The position numbers and the translations under genes were made by a program. A stretch of DNA of 64,000 nt, taken from positions 124,001 through 188,000 of the forward strand of contig NZ_JALPRK010000005.1 of NCBI RefSeq assembly GCF_023195895.1. Direction: 5' to 3'. Of the stretch, positions 1 to 7,156 are shown one piece after another. Below the pieces are notes generated by a model, which worked only from the letters and a program-made list of their open reading frames with translations, made no database searches and was not told the DNA's origin. This stretch comes from Paenibacillus mellifer (GTDB lineage Bacteria; Bacillota; Bacilli; Paenibacillales; Paenibacillaceae). How positions within the stretch are numbered: position 1 is the stretch's first letter; every line of letters starts with the position of its first letter.

Positions 1-996
1 ATTTACGCCGACTACTCGGAAATGCTCCAACGCAGCGACATCGACCTGGTATCCGTATGCACGCCTCCGTATACCCATGCGGAGACGGCGATCGCTTTTT
101 TGAAAGCAGGTAAGCACGTGATCGTCGAAAAGCCGATGGCTTCTTCGCTGGAGGAATGTGACCGGATGAACGAGGCGGCGGAGCAGAGCGGGAGAATGTT
201 ATCCGTCGTGGCGCAAAACCGGTTCACCACCCCCATGATGAAGCTGAAGCGGGTATTGGACACGAAGCTCATGGGGCCGATCGTGCACGCGCAAGTCGAC
301 TCTTACTGGTGGAGAGGCCATTGTTACTATGATCTGTGGTGGAGAGGAACTTGGGAGAAGGAAGGCGGCGGTTGCACGCTGAACCATGCGGTGCATCATA
401 TCGATATTTTTCAATGGATGAACGGCATGCCAGCCGAGATCACCGCGGTGATGAGCAACACCTCCCATGACAATGCCGAGGTCGAGGACATCTCTGTCGC
501 CATCGCCCGTTACGATAACGGGGCATTAGCCCAACTGACCAGCTCCGTCGTGCATCACGGCCAGGAGCAGCAGTTGATCTTCCAGGGGAAGCACGCGCGA
601 GTGTCCGCACCTTGGAAGGTGGCGGCTTCCGTTTCGAAGCCAAACGGATTCCCCGAGCAGGATGAGGAGCTGGAAGCCCGAATTCAGCAAGCGTACGACG
701 AGCAACCCGAGCTTCCGTATGAAGGTCATCGCGGCCAAATCCACGACGTCCTGAATGCGATCGAACAGGGCTCGCCCGTGCTGGTGGACGGCATTCAAGG
801 CCGAAGAACGCTGGAGCTGATTACGGCAATTTACCAGTCGGCCAGCACCGGGCAAACGGTGAAGCTGCCGCTGGGTCCGGATAGTCCTTTTTATACGCGA
901 GAGGGGATTTTGCAGAACGCGACTTATTTTTACGAGAAGAAGACCAGCGTGGAGAATTTCAGCGACAACAACATCACCTCGGGAGGCAATAGCTAA
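1..996 (+). CDS. Gfo/Idh/MocA family NAD(P)-dependent oxidoreductase (5' end outside window)
   Basis: The reading frame is open from base 1, so the N-terminal Rossmann start lies outside the window. The visible part has the family's V-C-T-P-P-Y-T-H stretch and the E-K-P-M-A motif (codons about 43-47), whose lysine is the usual catalytic residue. An H-H-I-D stretch near codon 130 is typical of the C-terminal substrate domain. Members oxidise or reduce sugars, inositols or related polyols with NAD(P). The stop lies 21 bp before a second member of the same family on the same strand, so the two are probably one operon. The substrate cannot be told from sequence. Confidence 0.9.
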   Translation: MYADYSEMLQRSDIDLVSVCTPPYTHAETAIAFLKAGKHVIVEKPMASSLEECDRMNEAAEQSGRMLSVVAQNRFTTPMMKLKRVLDTKLMGPIVHAQVDSYWWRGHCYYDLWWRGTWEKEGGGCTLNHAVHHIDIFQWMNGMPAEITAVMSNTSHDNAEVEDISVAIARYDNGALAQLTSSVVHHGQEQQLIFQGKHARVSAPWKVAASVSKPNGFPEQDEELEARIQQAYDEQPELPYEGHRGQIHDVLNAIEQGSPVLVDGIQGRRTLELITAIYQSASTGQTVKLPLGPDSPFYTREGILQNATYFYEKKTSVENFSDNNITSGGNS

Positions 997-1017
997 AGGG
1001 GGAAAGGAGCAAACGAC

Positions 1018-2100
1018 ATGACGAAGAAGCAGGACGGCATGAACTACGCGCCGAAAGGAAAGCCGAGCCCGGTAGTCGGGGAGGGCGAATTCCGGTTTGC
1101 GGCCATCGGATTGGATCATGGACATATCTACGGAATGTGCAACGGATTGATCGAGGCCGGAGCCGAGCTCGCAGCGGTTTACGATCCGGATCCGGAGAAG
1201 GTGAAGCGATTCATCGAGACGTTTCCTCAAGCGGAGGCGGCCGCGTCCGAGGAGGAGATTTGGAAGGATCCGCAGATCCGATTGATCGCTGCGGCCTGCA
1301 TTCCTTCCGAACGCTGCGCGTTGGGGCTTCGGGCGATGGAGCACGGCAAGCATTATTTTGCGGATAAACCGGCCTTTACCACGTTGGAGCAGGTCGATCG
1401 GGCGCGCCGGAAAACGGAAGAGACCGGGCTCAAATGGGGAATTTATTACGGTGAACGTCTTCACGTGGAGAGCGCCGTGTTTGCCGGCCAACTGATCGAG
1501 GAAGGCGCGATCGGCCGGGTCGTACAGGTGATCGGCACAGGCCCGCATCGCGCCAACCCCAAGGCTCGGCCGGATTGGTTCTTCGACCCTGACTGTTACG
1601 GCGGGATCTTATGCGATATCGGGTCCCATCAGATCGAGCAGTTCCTGCATTACGCAGGGGCTAAGGATGCGAAGGTGCTGCACAGCAAGGTCGCCAATTA
1701 CAAATTCAAGGCCTATCCCAGATTCGAGGATTTCGGCGACGCGACGCTGGTAGCGGATAACGGGGCGACCTTCTACTTTCGGGTGGATTGGCTGACTCCC
1801 GACGGTTTGGGGACGTGGGGCGACGGCAGAACCCTCATTTTGGGGACGGAAGGTTATATCGAAATTCGCAAATACATCGACATCGCCCGGGAAGTGTCCG
1901 GCAATCATCTTTATTTGGTTAATCACGAAGGCGAATTCCACTATGATTGCTCCGGGAGAGTGGGGTACCCTTATTTTGGCGCATTCCTATTGGATATCCT
2001 GAACGGAACGGAAAACGCAATGACACAGGAGCATGCGTTTAAAGCGGCGGCTTTATGCATAGAGGCGCAGACGCAAGCGGTTCGGATCGAAACGGCCTGA
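1018..2100 (+). CDS. Gfo/Idh/MocA family oxidoreductase
   Basis: A 360-residue protein whose N-terminal 120 residues form a Rossmann-like NAD(P)-binding fold (A-A-I-G-L-D-H-G-H near residue 25, A-V-Y-D-P-D after strand 2). The usual E-K-P motif is replaced by D-K-P (near residue 115), an uncommon but known variant that keeps the lysine. G-S-H-Q-I-E-Q near residue 200 matches the C-terminal domain histidine motif. The start ATG is preceded by a GGGGGAAAGGAGC ribosome site. It follows another member of the family by 21 bp. Probably a sugar or cyclitol dehydrogenase; substrate unknown. Confidence 0.9.
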   Translation: MTKKQDGMNYAPKGKPSPVVGEGEFRFAAIGLDHGHIYGMCNGLIEAGAELAAVYDPDPEKVKRFIETFPQAEAAASEEEIWKDPQIRLIAAACIPSERCALGLRAMEHGKHYFADKPAFTTLEQVDRARRKTEETGLKWGIYYGERLHVESAVFAGQLIEEGAIGRVVQVIGTGPHRANPKARPDWFFDPDCYGGILCDIGSHQIEQFLHYAGAKDAKVLHSKVANYKFKAYPRFEDFGDATLVADNGATFYFRVDWLTPDGLGTWGDGRTLILGTEGYIEIRKYIDIAREVSGNHLYLVNHEGEFHYDCSGRVGYPYFGAFLLDILNGTENAMTQEHAFKAAALCIEAQTQAVRIETA

Positions 2101-2127
2101 TCCATTTCCAATGGGGATCTAATGACC

Positions 2128-2160
2128 AGCCCGCAAACGTTTCGTTTGCGGGCTTTCTGT
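2128..2160 (+). terminator. Rho-independent terminator after the oxidoreductase pair
   Basis: A perfect 12-bp stem (AGCCCGCAAACG, 2128-2139, with CGTTTGCGGGCT, 2143-2154) has a TTT loop and is followed by TTCTGTTT. It lies 27 bp after the stop of the oxidoreductase gene and may also serve the convergent TetR gene. Confidence 0.85.
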
Positions 2161-2178
2161 TTGATTATACACGACTAC

Positions 2179-2757
2179 TTATTTATCGAGCATGGACATC
2201 GAGACGTTCGCAATCTGATGGAGTTTCTTTTTATCGGCGGATGTACGTCGTAGGACCCGGATTCCAATCATGGTCGTATGCAAGCTTGACGCAAGCAAGC
2301 TAGGTTCTTGATTGGCCGAAATTTCCCCTGCCTGTTGCCCCTGTTGGATGAGCCCTTCCAGCAATTGCTCTTCCTTGCTAAACCCCTCGTTCGTCAATTC
2401 GCTTACGGCAGGATCTCTATAGGCCAACTCGGTTGCCGAGTTCACAAAGAAGCAGCCGATCGGTTGCTCGCCTTTGGCTTCGATCAGATAGTCGAAGATC
2501 AGGCGGATGGATTCCTTTGCCGTACGACCGCGCTGGGCTTCGGCTTTCAGGGTAGCGTCCGTAAGCTTTGCATACCGCTCCATCGTTTTGATAAAAAGCG
2601 TGTGCTTGTCCCCGAACGTGTCGTACAAGCTTCGGCGATGAATCCCCATATGCTCAACCAGATCCTGAAGCGAAGTCTTCTCATACCCTTGTTCCCAGAA
2701 TAGGTGCAGTGCCTTCAGGAGGACTTCATTTTCCTCAAACTCCTTGCTGCGTGCCAT
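2179..2757 (-). CDS. TetR/AcrR family transcriptional regulator
   Basis: A 192-residue protein with the family's N-terminal helix-turn-helix (residues about 10-55: A-L-H-L-F-W-E-Q-G-Y-E-K-T-S-L-Q-D-L, then G-I-H-R-R-S-L-Y-D-T-F-G-D-K). The C-terminal helical domain, which would bind the ligand, contains the C-F-F-V-N-S stretch common in the subgroup that represses redox or quinone-stress genes. The start has AAGGGGTGACACGTT upstream. It lies near an aldo/keto reductase remnant and the SDR/OYE group on the same strand, so a link to electrophile or redox stress is plausible but inferred. Confidence 0.9.
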   Translation of the reverse strand: MARSKEFEENEVLLKALHLFWEQGYEKTSLQDLVEHMGIHRRSLYDTFGDKHTLFIKTMERYAKLTDATLKAEAQRGRTAKESIRLIFDYLIEAKGEQPIGCFFVNSATELAYRDPAVSELTNEGFSKEEQLLEGLIQQGQQAGEISANQEPSLLASSLHTTMIGIRVLRRTSADKKKLHQIANVSMSMLDK

Positions 2758-2879
2758 AACGTGTCACCCCTTCCACCCTATCTTAGCATATGAGAACGAA
2801 CGGTAAAAGAAATCGGGAAATGTAAATTTCAAAACGCGTGTACCAGAACAACTACCCCGTCTGAACAAAAGGGATAAAC

Positions 2880-3134
2880 GTGAAAAGAGCTACAGAAACA
2901 CCAGAACAGCAACTCAGTTGGGCTGCTGGAAGCTCCCTCCGGTCGTTTCCGCATCCTTTTAATGTGCTATCCAACGATAGCGCCATGGTGGAATTGTGCG
3001 AGCGGCACGGTTTGAGCAGCATCAATAATTCTCCGCTGGCGATGGGGCTGTTAAGCGGCAAGTTTACGGCTTCATCGAACCTGCAGGCCGAGGGTGTGCG
3101 CGGCAGCAGCCACGGGTGGGTGGGACAGGCGTAA
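2880..3134 (+). pseudogene. Aldo/keto reductase remnant
   Basis: The 84-codon frame matches only an internal piece of aldo/keto reductases. From about residue 25 it reads F-N-V-L-S-N-D-S-A-M-V-E-L-C-E-R-H-G-L, then S-P-L-A-M-G-L-L-S-G-K-F, then V-R-G-S-S-H-G-W-V. Both the N-terminal barrel with the catalytic Asp/Tyr/Lys and the C-terminal cofactor-binding part are missing. The first ~24 codons do not look like the family. It reads as a decayed gene that kept its downstream terminator. A function is unlikely. Confidence 0.75.
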
Positions 3135-3150
3135 CCAGTGCCCCGTAAGC

Positions 3151-3191
3151 AAAAAGACCTTTTTCGGGAAGAACCGAAAAGGTCTTTTTTG
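3151..3191. terminator. Terminator hairpin after the aldo/keto reductase remnant
   Basis: AAAAAGACCTTTTTCGG pairs with CCGAAAAGGTCTTTTTT (one bulged T) around a GAAGAA loop. U-runs on both strands let it stop transcription either way. It sits 17 bp past the remnant's stop and remains intact although the gene is broken. Confidence 0.8.
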
Positions 3192-3194
3192 AAT

Positions 3195-3311
3195 TTAGTC
3201 CAATACTGCTAAATCAAGCTGAGCGTTTCGACTGGGGTCCGAGATCAGCTCGCCGACGGCTCGGCGATCATCGCGAAGCAAGACGTTGGGATCGAGCCCG
3301 GAGATAGCCAT
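3195..3311 (-). other. Possible 38-codon gene fragment, unidentified
   Basis: An ATG-started frame of 38 codons reads M-A-I-S-G-L-D-P-N-V-L-L-R-D-D-R-R and ends L-A-V-L-D. The composition is protein-like and it runs in the same direction as the SDR gene upstream, 23 bp beyond that gene's stop. No family was recognised. It may be the tail of a deleted gene or chance. Confidence 0.3.
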
Positions 3312-3334
3312 CGGCTATGAAACGGCAATCTCAC

Positions 3335-4078
3335 CTAAGACGGTTGCACGGTCGGGCGGATAATGATCTCGTTGACGCCCGTATCCTCGGGCTCGTTGAC
3401 CGCAAAAGCGATTGCCCGTGCGATACTGTCCGGTGAGATGGCTACCTGGTTCATTTGCCCGACCATCGCTTTGATTTCGGGAGTCGTGATTCCATCCGCC
3501 AGTTCCGTTTCCGTCAGGCCGGGGGAAATGAGAGTCGAACGGATGCGGGAAGCCGGAGATTCCTCTTGGCGCAGCCCTTCGGCGATCGCTCTCACTGCCA
3601 TTTTCGTCGCGCTGTAAACGGAGGAAGTCGGCGAGACCTGATACCCAGCGACGGATGATACATGTACGATATGGCCGAACTGCTGCTGCCGCATCACGGG
3701 AAGCACTGCGGCGATGCCGTATAGCCCCCCCTTGATGTTGACGTCGATCATCTGGTCCCATTCGTCGACCTTCAGCTCGTTCAGCATCGAGAGCGGCATG
3801 ATCCCGGCGTTATTCACCAGCACGTCGATCCGCCCGTAACGGTTCATCGCGAATCGGGCCAGTTCCTGCATCGAGGCATAAGAGGCGACATCGGTTTTCA
3901 AAAAGACGGCTTCTCCTCCGGCTTGGACAATTTCGGCCGCTAAATCTCGGAGACGATCCTCCCGCCGGGCGCCTAATACGACTTTGTTTCCTTGAGCGGC
4001 CATTAATTGAGCGGTGGCTTTGCCAATTCCGCTGGAAGCTCCGGTTATGATGATGACTTTAGAATTCAAGCCTTGCAT
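3335..4078 (-). CDS. Short-chain dehydrogenase/reductase (SDR)
   Basis: A 247-residue classical SDR. It has T-G-A-S-S-G-I-G (residues about 10-17) for the cofactor pyrophosphate, N-N-A-G-I-M near residue 88, a serine in the H-V-S-S-V-A-G stretch, and the catalytic Y-S-A-T-K near residue 155. An arginine after the second strand (G-A-R-R-E-D-R) suggests NADP(H) preference. The start at 4078 was chosen over an in-frame ATG at 4165 because GAGGAGAGA lies just upstream of it and the family motif begins 9 residues later. The substrate is unknown. Two inverted repeats lie upstream. Confidence 0.92.
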   Translation of the reverse strand: MQGLNSKVIIITGASSGIGKATAQLMAAQGNKVVLGARREDRLRDLAAEIVQAGGEAVFLKTDVASYASMQELARFAMNRYGRIDVLVNNAGIMPLSMLNELKVDEWDQMIDVNIKGGLYGIAAVLPVMRQQQFGHIVHVSSVAGYQVSPTSSVYSATKMAVRAIAEGLRQEESPASRIRSTLISPGLTETELADGITTPEIKAMVGQMNQVAISPDSIARAIAFAVNEPEDTGVNEIIIRPTVQPS

Positions 4079-4092
4079 GAGTATCTCTCCTC

Positions 4093-4163
4093 TATAGTTG
4101 ATCTTGATTGGGTCTGCAGGATCAACTATACGGGAGTGAATATGACAACTGGGTGTCATATTC
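4093..4163 (-). promoter_or_regulatory. Two inverted repeats upstream of the SDR gene
   Basis: TATAGTTGATC (4093-4103) pairs with GATCAACTATA (4120-4130), and GAATATGACA (4138-4147) pairs with TGTCATATTC (4154-4163). Both are perfect. They lie 15-85 bp upstream of the SDR start, where operators would sit. The regulator is not known; the nearby TetR and ArsR proteins are candidates. Confidence 0.5.
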
Positions 4164-4170
4164 ATAAAAA

Positions 4171-4197
4171 AAACCTCTTCGAACGTTTCGAAGAGGT
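4171..4197 (-). terminator. Rho-independent terminator for the OYE gene
   Basis: A perfect 11-bp stem (ACCTCTTCGAA, 4173-4183, with TTCGAAGAGGT, 4187-4197) has a 3-nt loop and, on the minus strand, a run of T from the 3' side. It lies 35 bp beyond the stop of the OYE gene. Confidence 0.85.
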
Positions 4198-4231
4198 CTT
4201 CCTATTGTTAAGAAAGTTTCAATTCAGCCCC

Positions 4232-5344
4232 TCAGCTCAGCGTGGCGAGAGATTCCTTCGTAAAAGGCTTCAGCTCTTCTACGCGGCCGTCGCGGATCTT
4301 AGCCGCCCAGGCCGGGTCGGTCAGCAGCGCGCGGCCGACGGCAACGAGGTCGAACTCGCCGCGTTCAAGACGCTCGACCAGTTGCTCAATCCCGGTTGTT
4401 TCCCCGCCTTGGCCCGACTCGAACAAGCTGGTGAACTCGGAGTTCAAGCCGACGGAACCGACGGTGATCGTAGGTTTGCCGGTTAGCTTGCGCGTCCAGC
4501 CGGCCAGGTTCAGCTCCGAGTCCGCGAACTCCGGCTCCCAGAAGCGGCGAGTGGAGGCGTGGAAAATATCGACGCCGGCAGCACTTAAAGGAGCCAGGAA
4601 GCGCTCCAGTTCCTCGGGGGTAGCGGCCAGCTTGGCGCTGTAGTCGACAGGCTTCCATTGCGAGAAACGGAAAATGATTGGGAACTCCGGCCCAACCGCG
4701 GCCCGGACCGCTTCAATGACCTCAACGGCAAAGCGGGTACGCCCGACAAGGTCGCCGCCGTACTCATCGGTACGCTTATTGGTGACCTCCCAGAAAAACT
4801 GATCGATTAAATAGCCATGTGCCCCGTGGATTTCGACGGCATCAAAGCCGAGGCGCTTCGCATCAGCGGCAGATTGAGCATAACCCTGAACCAGCTCCCG
4901 GATTTCCTGCTTCGTCAGCGGTTCGGAGACCGGCTTGCCGGTTAAGCTAAGGCCGGATGGGCCGATGGGATCGACATTCGACTCAGGGAATGTCTCCCGT
5001 TGGCGGGCCGTGCCGGTATGCCAAATTTGGGGAGCGATTTTGCCCCCGGCTTCATGCACTTCATGGACGACCTTCTGCCACCCTGCCAATGCCTCTTCAC
5101 CGTAAAAATGAGGCACGTCCCGATCCGCAGGTGCTGCCGGGTGGTTAATGACCGTGCCTTCCGTAATGATCAGTCCGACGCCGTTCTCCGCTCTGCGGCG
5201 GTAATAGCCGGCCACGTCAGGACCGGGAACGCCGTCCGGCGAGAAAGACCGGGTCATGGGGGCCATGACGACCCGGTTTGCAAGCTTTAGACCGCCGCCT
5301 TCAAAAGGTTGGAATAGGGCGGTTGTCGTTTTGGAAATGGACAT
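4232..5344 (-). CDS. Old Yellow Enzyme family alkene reductase (FMN, NAD(P)H)
   Basis: A 370-residue flavoprotein of the OYE/NemA family, which reduces activated C=C bonds of enones, maleimides or nitro compounds. It shows the N-terminal A-N-R-V-V-M-A-P-M-T-R, the I-W-H-T-G core stretch, and the signature H-G-A-H-G-Y-L-I-D-Q-F-F followed by N-x-R-x-D-x-Y-G-G. Near the C-terminus come V-G-S-V-G and V-A-V-G-R-A-L-L-T-D-P for FMN phosphate. The start at 5344 has GAAGGAGAGA upstream; in-frame codons further upstream lack this. It follows the ArsR regulator on the same strand, so it is probably that regulator's target. Confidence 0.93.
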   Translation of the reverse strand: MSISKTTTALFQPFEGGGLKLANRVVMAPMTRSFSPDGVPGPDVAGYYRRRAENGVGLIITEGTVINHPAAPADRDVPHFYGEEALAGWQKVVHEVHEAGGKIAPQIWHTGTARQRETFPESNVDPIGPSGLSLTGKPVSEPLTKQEIRELVQGYAQSAADAKRLGFDAVEIHGAHGYLIDQFFWEVTNKRTDEYGGDLVGRTRFAVEVIEAVRAAVGPEFPIIFRFSQWKPVDYSAKLAATPEELERFLAPLSAAGVDIFHASTRRFWEPEFADSELNLAGWTRKLTGKPTITVGSVGLNSEFTSLFESGQGGETTGIEQLVERLERGEFDLVAVGRALLTDPAWAAKIRDGRVEELKPFTKESLATLS

Positions 5345-5378
5345 GGTGATCTCTCCTTCTAACGATATTCCATACATA

Positions 5379-5396
5379 TATCTAAATATATAGATA
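5379..5396. promoter_or_regulatory. AT-rich inverted repeat between arsR and OYE genes
   Basis: TATCTA and TAGATA flank AATATA, within a longer AT-rich near-palindrome. It lies 35-52 bp upstream of the OYE start and just after the ArsR-type gene, the expected place for that protein's operator. This is inferred from position only. Confidence 0.4.
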
Positions 5397-5436
5397 AACT
5401 TATAAATAGGCAAGGGAAATTGTAGAATTTTCCTGA

Positions 5437-5766
5437 TTATTTGTTTGGTTTCAACTTGGCGGCGAAATGCTCCAAGAAGGCGTCGATCCCTTCATCATTT
5501 ATCCGATAATAGGTATATTGCCCATGACGGCGCGATTCTAACAGTCCGCTTTTTTGCATACTGGCTAAGTAGGAAGAAATCACGGATTGTGCCAATCCGA
5601 ATTTTTCCTGAATGGAGCCGACGCATACGCTTCCTGGAAATTCCTCTTTGATGACATCCGGCAGTTCGTATCTCAATTTCTCCGGTTGCCTCAGCCAACA
5701 TAGGATGTTAAGCCGAGTCTCATTCGAGAGGACCTTCAGTACGGCCAGCATGTCTTGGTCTTTCAT
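5437..5766 (-). CDS. ArsR/SmtB-type winged-helix transcriptional regulator
   Basis: A 109-residue protein with the ArsR pattern: L-K-V-L-S-N-E-T-R-L-N-I-L-C-W-L-R at residues 8-24, a recognition region G-L-A-Q-S-V-I-S-S-Y-L-A-S-M-Q-K-S-G-L-L, and the wing S-R-R-H-G-Q-Y-T-Y-Y-R-I. It has two cysteines (one in C-W-L-R, one in S-V-C-V-G) that could sense metals or electrophiles. The start at 5766 was chosen because the upstream in-frame extension to 5898 lacks family similarity. It precedes the OYE gene by 92 bp; redox-responsive control is inferred. Confidence 0.88.
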   Translation of the reverse strand: MKDQDMLAVLKVLSNETRLNILCWLRQPEKLRYELPDVIKEEFPGSVCVGSIQEKFGLAQSVISSYLASMQKSGLLESRRHGQYTYYRINDEGIDAFLEHFAAKLKPNK

Positions 5767-5882
5767 TTCCAGACCCCCGTTCTTGGTTGGTTTGTTCCCA
5801 GTATAACAAAACTTTCGCCGATCCATAAAGAGAGGAGATACTGAAATTGGCGATCGAACTATGTTTTTGTTTGAAGTTTCGT

Positions 5883-5888
5883 TATAAT
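5883..5888 (+). promoter_or_regulatory. Probable -10 box for the rlmA leader transcript
   Basis: TATAAT lies 41 bp upstream of the leader ORF. The matching -35 around 5860-5866 is weak. Transcription from here would give a leader of about 315 nt before rlmA. Confidence 0.5.
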
Positions 5889-5929
5889 TAACATGCATGA
5901 TCGAACGAAGATAAGGAGGGGTAGGGAAA

Positions 5930-5974
5930 ATGGTGCATTACATCAGACTGCGTCATTCCGCTTTGAACAAGTAA
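5930..5974 (+). CDS. 14-residue leader peptide upstream of rlmA (ErmDL-like)
   Basis: ATG at 5930 follows a strong AAGGAGGGG site. The peptide is M-V-H-Y-I-R-L-R-H-S-A-L-N-K. As I recall it, the ErmDL leader is M-T-H-S-M-R-L-R-F-P-T-L-N-Q; seven of 14 positions agree, including the R-L-R at which macrolide-bound ribosomes stall. The last codons (CTTTGAAC, 5961-5968) can pair with GTTCAAAG (5983-5990) after the stop, so a stalled ribosome would alter RNA folding. It is probably a sensor for macrolide-type drugs that controls rlmA. The length and the matching leader before hflX argue against chance. Confidence 0.75.
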   Translation: MVHYIRLRHSALNK

Positions 5975-5986
5975 TTTCATATGTTC

Positions 5987-6023
5987 AAAGGCTCTGTTCG
6001 CCGGAACAGGGTAAACGGGATCA
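5987..6023 (+). promoter_or_regulatory. Conserved leader hairpin (AAAGGCTCTG element), rlmA copy
   Basis: Exactly 12 nt after the leader stop comes AAAGG, then a hairpin CTCTGTTC / GAACAGGG (5992-5999 with 6004-6011, loop GCCG), then AACGGGAT. The same order and spacing occurs before hflX at 59643 with different stem bases that still pair. This covariation supports an RNA structure. Confidence 0.7.
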
Positions 6024-6071
6024 GTCTGCCCATTTTCATAACTCTTCATCGGATATATTCAATAGGTGAAT

Positions 6072-6104
6072 GAAGGAAGGCGGCCGTGCTGTCTTTCTTT
6101 TTTT
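6072..6104 (+). terminator. Attenuator terminator upstream of rlmA
   Basis: GAAGGAAGGC (6072-6081) pairs with GCTGTCTTTC (6088-6097), with one mismatch and two G-U pairs, around GGCCGT. Seven T follow (6098-6104). TCTTCAT at 6043-6049 can pair with ATGAAGG at 6070-6076 and would block the 5' arm, a candidate antiterminator. It lies between the leader peptide and rlmA. Confidence 0.6.
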
Positions 6105-6209
6105 GCGCCCATTAGGCCTTATTAGGGCTTTTCGATCGGGCTTCAATGTTCTTGGGCATTTCTTCCCCTTTTACTCTGTACCGCGAGGCAAAGGAAAGGA
6201 AGGGAATGC

Positions 6210-7091
6210 ATGAATTTTCCTATCAACGGCGCGAGAAGCGCGAGAAACTATATATCGATCTTAAAATGCCCGGTATGCGGAGGGCGATTTGACGCGAACG
6301 GCCCGCAAAGTTTGATCTGCCCCCAAGGGCATGCGTTTGATATGGCGAAGCAAGGTTACTTTAACCTGACGATTCGTCCGGCTCATAGCCATTACGACAA
6401 GGAGCTCTTTGACGCCAGACGGAGCATCATTACGGGGAGCCGTCTATACGCCCCATTGCACGAGACGATCGCAGGAATGATCGCGAACCGAGCCGGCAAC
6501 CCTGCTTCTGGCGGCTTGGTCGTCGACATGGGCTGCGGGGAAGGCTCGCATTTGCAGAAAATTATGCATGGGCTGGGTCCGTCGGGCTGGATTGGCCTGG
6601 GAGTCGATTTGTCCAAAGAAGGCATCCGTTTGGCTGCCCGACAGTATGCGGATGGACTTTGGGTCTTTTCGGATTTGGCCCATGCGCCGCTGCAGGACCA
6701 ATCGGTTCAAGTGGTACTCAACCTGCTGTCCCCGGCCAATTATCGGGAGTTTAAGCGAATCCTTGCTCCGGGGGGCGTTCTCGTCAAAGTCGTTCCGGGT
6801 GCGGACTACTTGCGGGAGCTGCGAGAGACGTTGCATGGCGACAGCAACAAAAGGGATTACTCCAACGCCAACATCGTATCGTTGTTCCGCCAACATTTTT
6901 CTAAGATGGAAGTGGTGCATTTGAAGTACCGGCAGTGGTTAGATACCGAGGCCTTGCGTGATTTCGTGCGCATGAGCCCGCTCGCCTGGTCCGCGGAGCA
7001 GGCGAAAATCGCGGCGTTTACGGATCGAGATGGCGCGGAAATCACCGTGGACGTGGATCTGTTGTTGGGTCGGAACGACTCGCTTAGCTAG
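6210..7091 (+). CDS. rlmA: RlmA-type 23S rRNA (guanine-N1) methyltransferase
   Basis: A 293-residue protein with an N-terminal zinc motif, C20-x2-C23 and C37-x3-H41, laid out as in E. coli RlmA, then H-A-F-D-M-A-K-Q-G-Y-F-N-L. The SAM-binding motif V-V-D-M-G-C-G-E-G is near residue 107, followed by a class I methyltransferase fold; M-S-P-L-A-W near residue 251 matches the family C-terminus. Family members methylate N1 of G745 or G748 in domain II hairpin 35 of 23S rRNA, in the exit tunnel next to the macrolide site. The Gram-positive type (TlrB) contributes to tylosin resistance. ATG 6210 follows AAAGGAAGGG. It is preceded by a leader peptide and terminator, so it is probably drug-inducible. 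Confidence 0.88.
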   Translation: MNFPINGARSARNYISILKCPVCGGRFDANGPQSLICPQGHAFDMAKQGYFNLTIRPAHSHYDKELFDARRSIITGSRLYAPLHETIAGMIANRAGNPASGGLVVDMGCGEGSHLQKIMHGLGPSGWIGLGVDLSKEGIRLAARQYADGLWVFSDLAHAPLQDQSVQVVLNLLSPANYREFKRILAPGGVLVKVVPGADYLRELRETLHGDSNKRDYSNANIVSLFRQHFSKMEVVHLKYRQWLDTEALRDFVRMSPLAWSAEQAKIAAFTDRDGAEITVDVDLLLGRNDSLS

Positions 7092-7156
7092 ACGGCAAAT
7101 CCGCATTGCGCTATCATTTACTAGACTAAAGATCTTGTACGGATGGGAGCAGGCAT

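Noticed and set aside
526-1548. Long minus-strand open frame opposite the two oxidoreductase genes
   Set aside because: It is antisense to two clear Gfo/Idh/MocA genes, rich in Arg/Leu/His as expected of a shadow frame, with no ribosome site.
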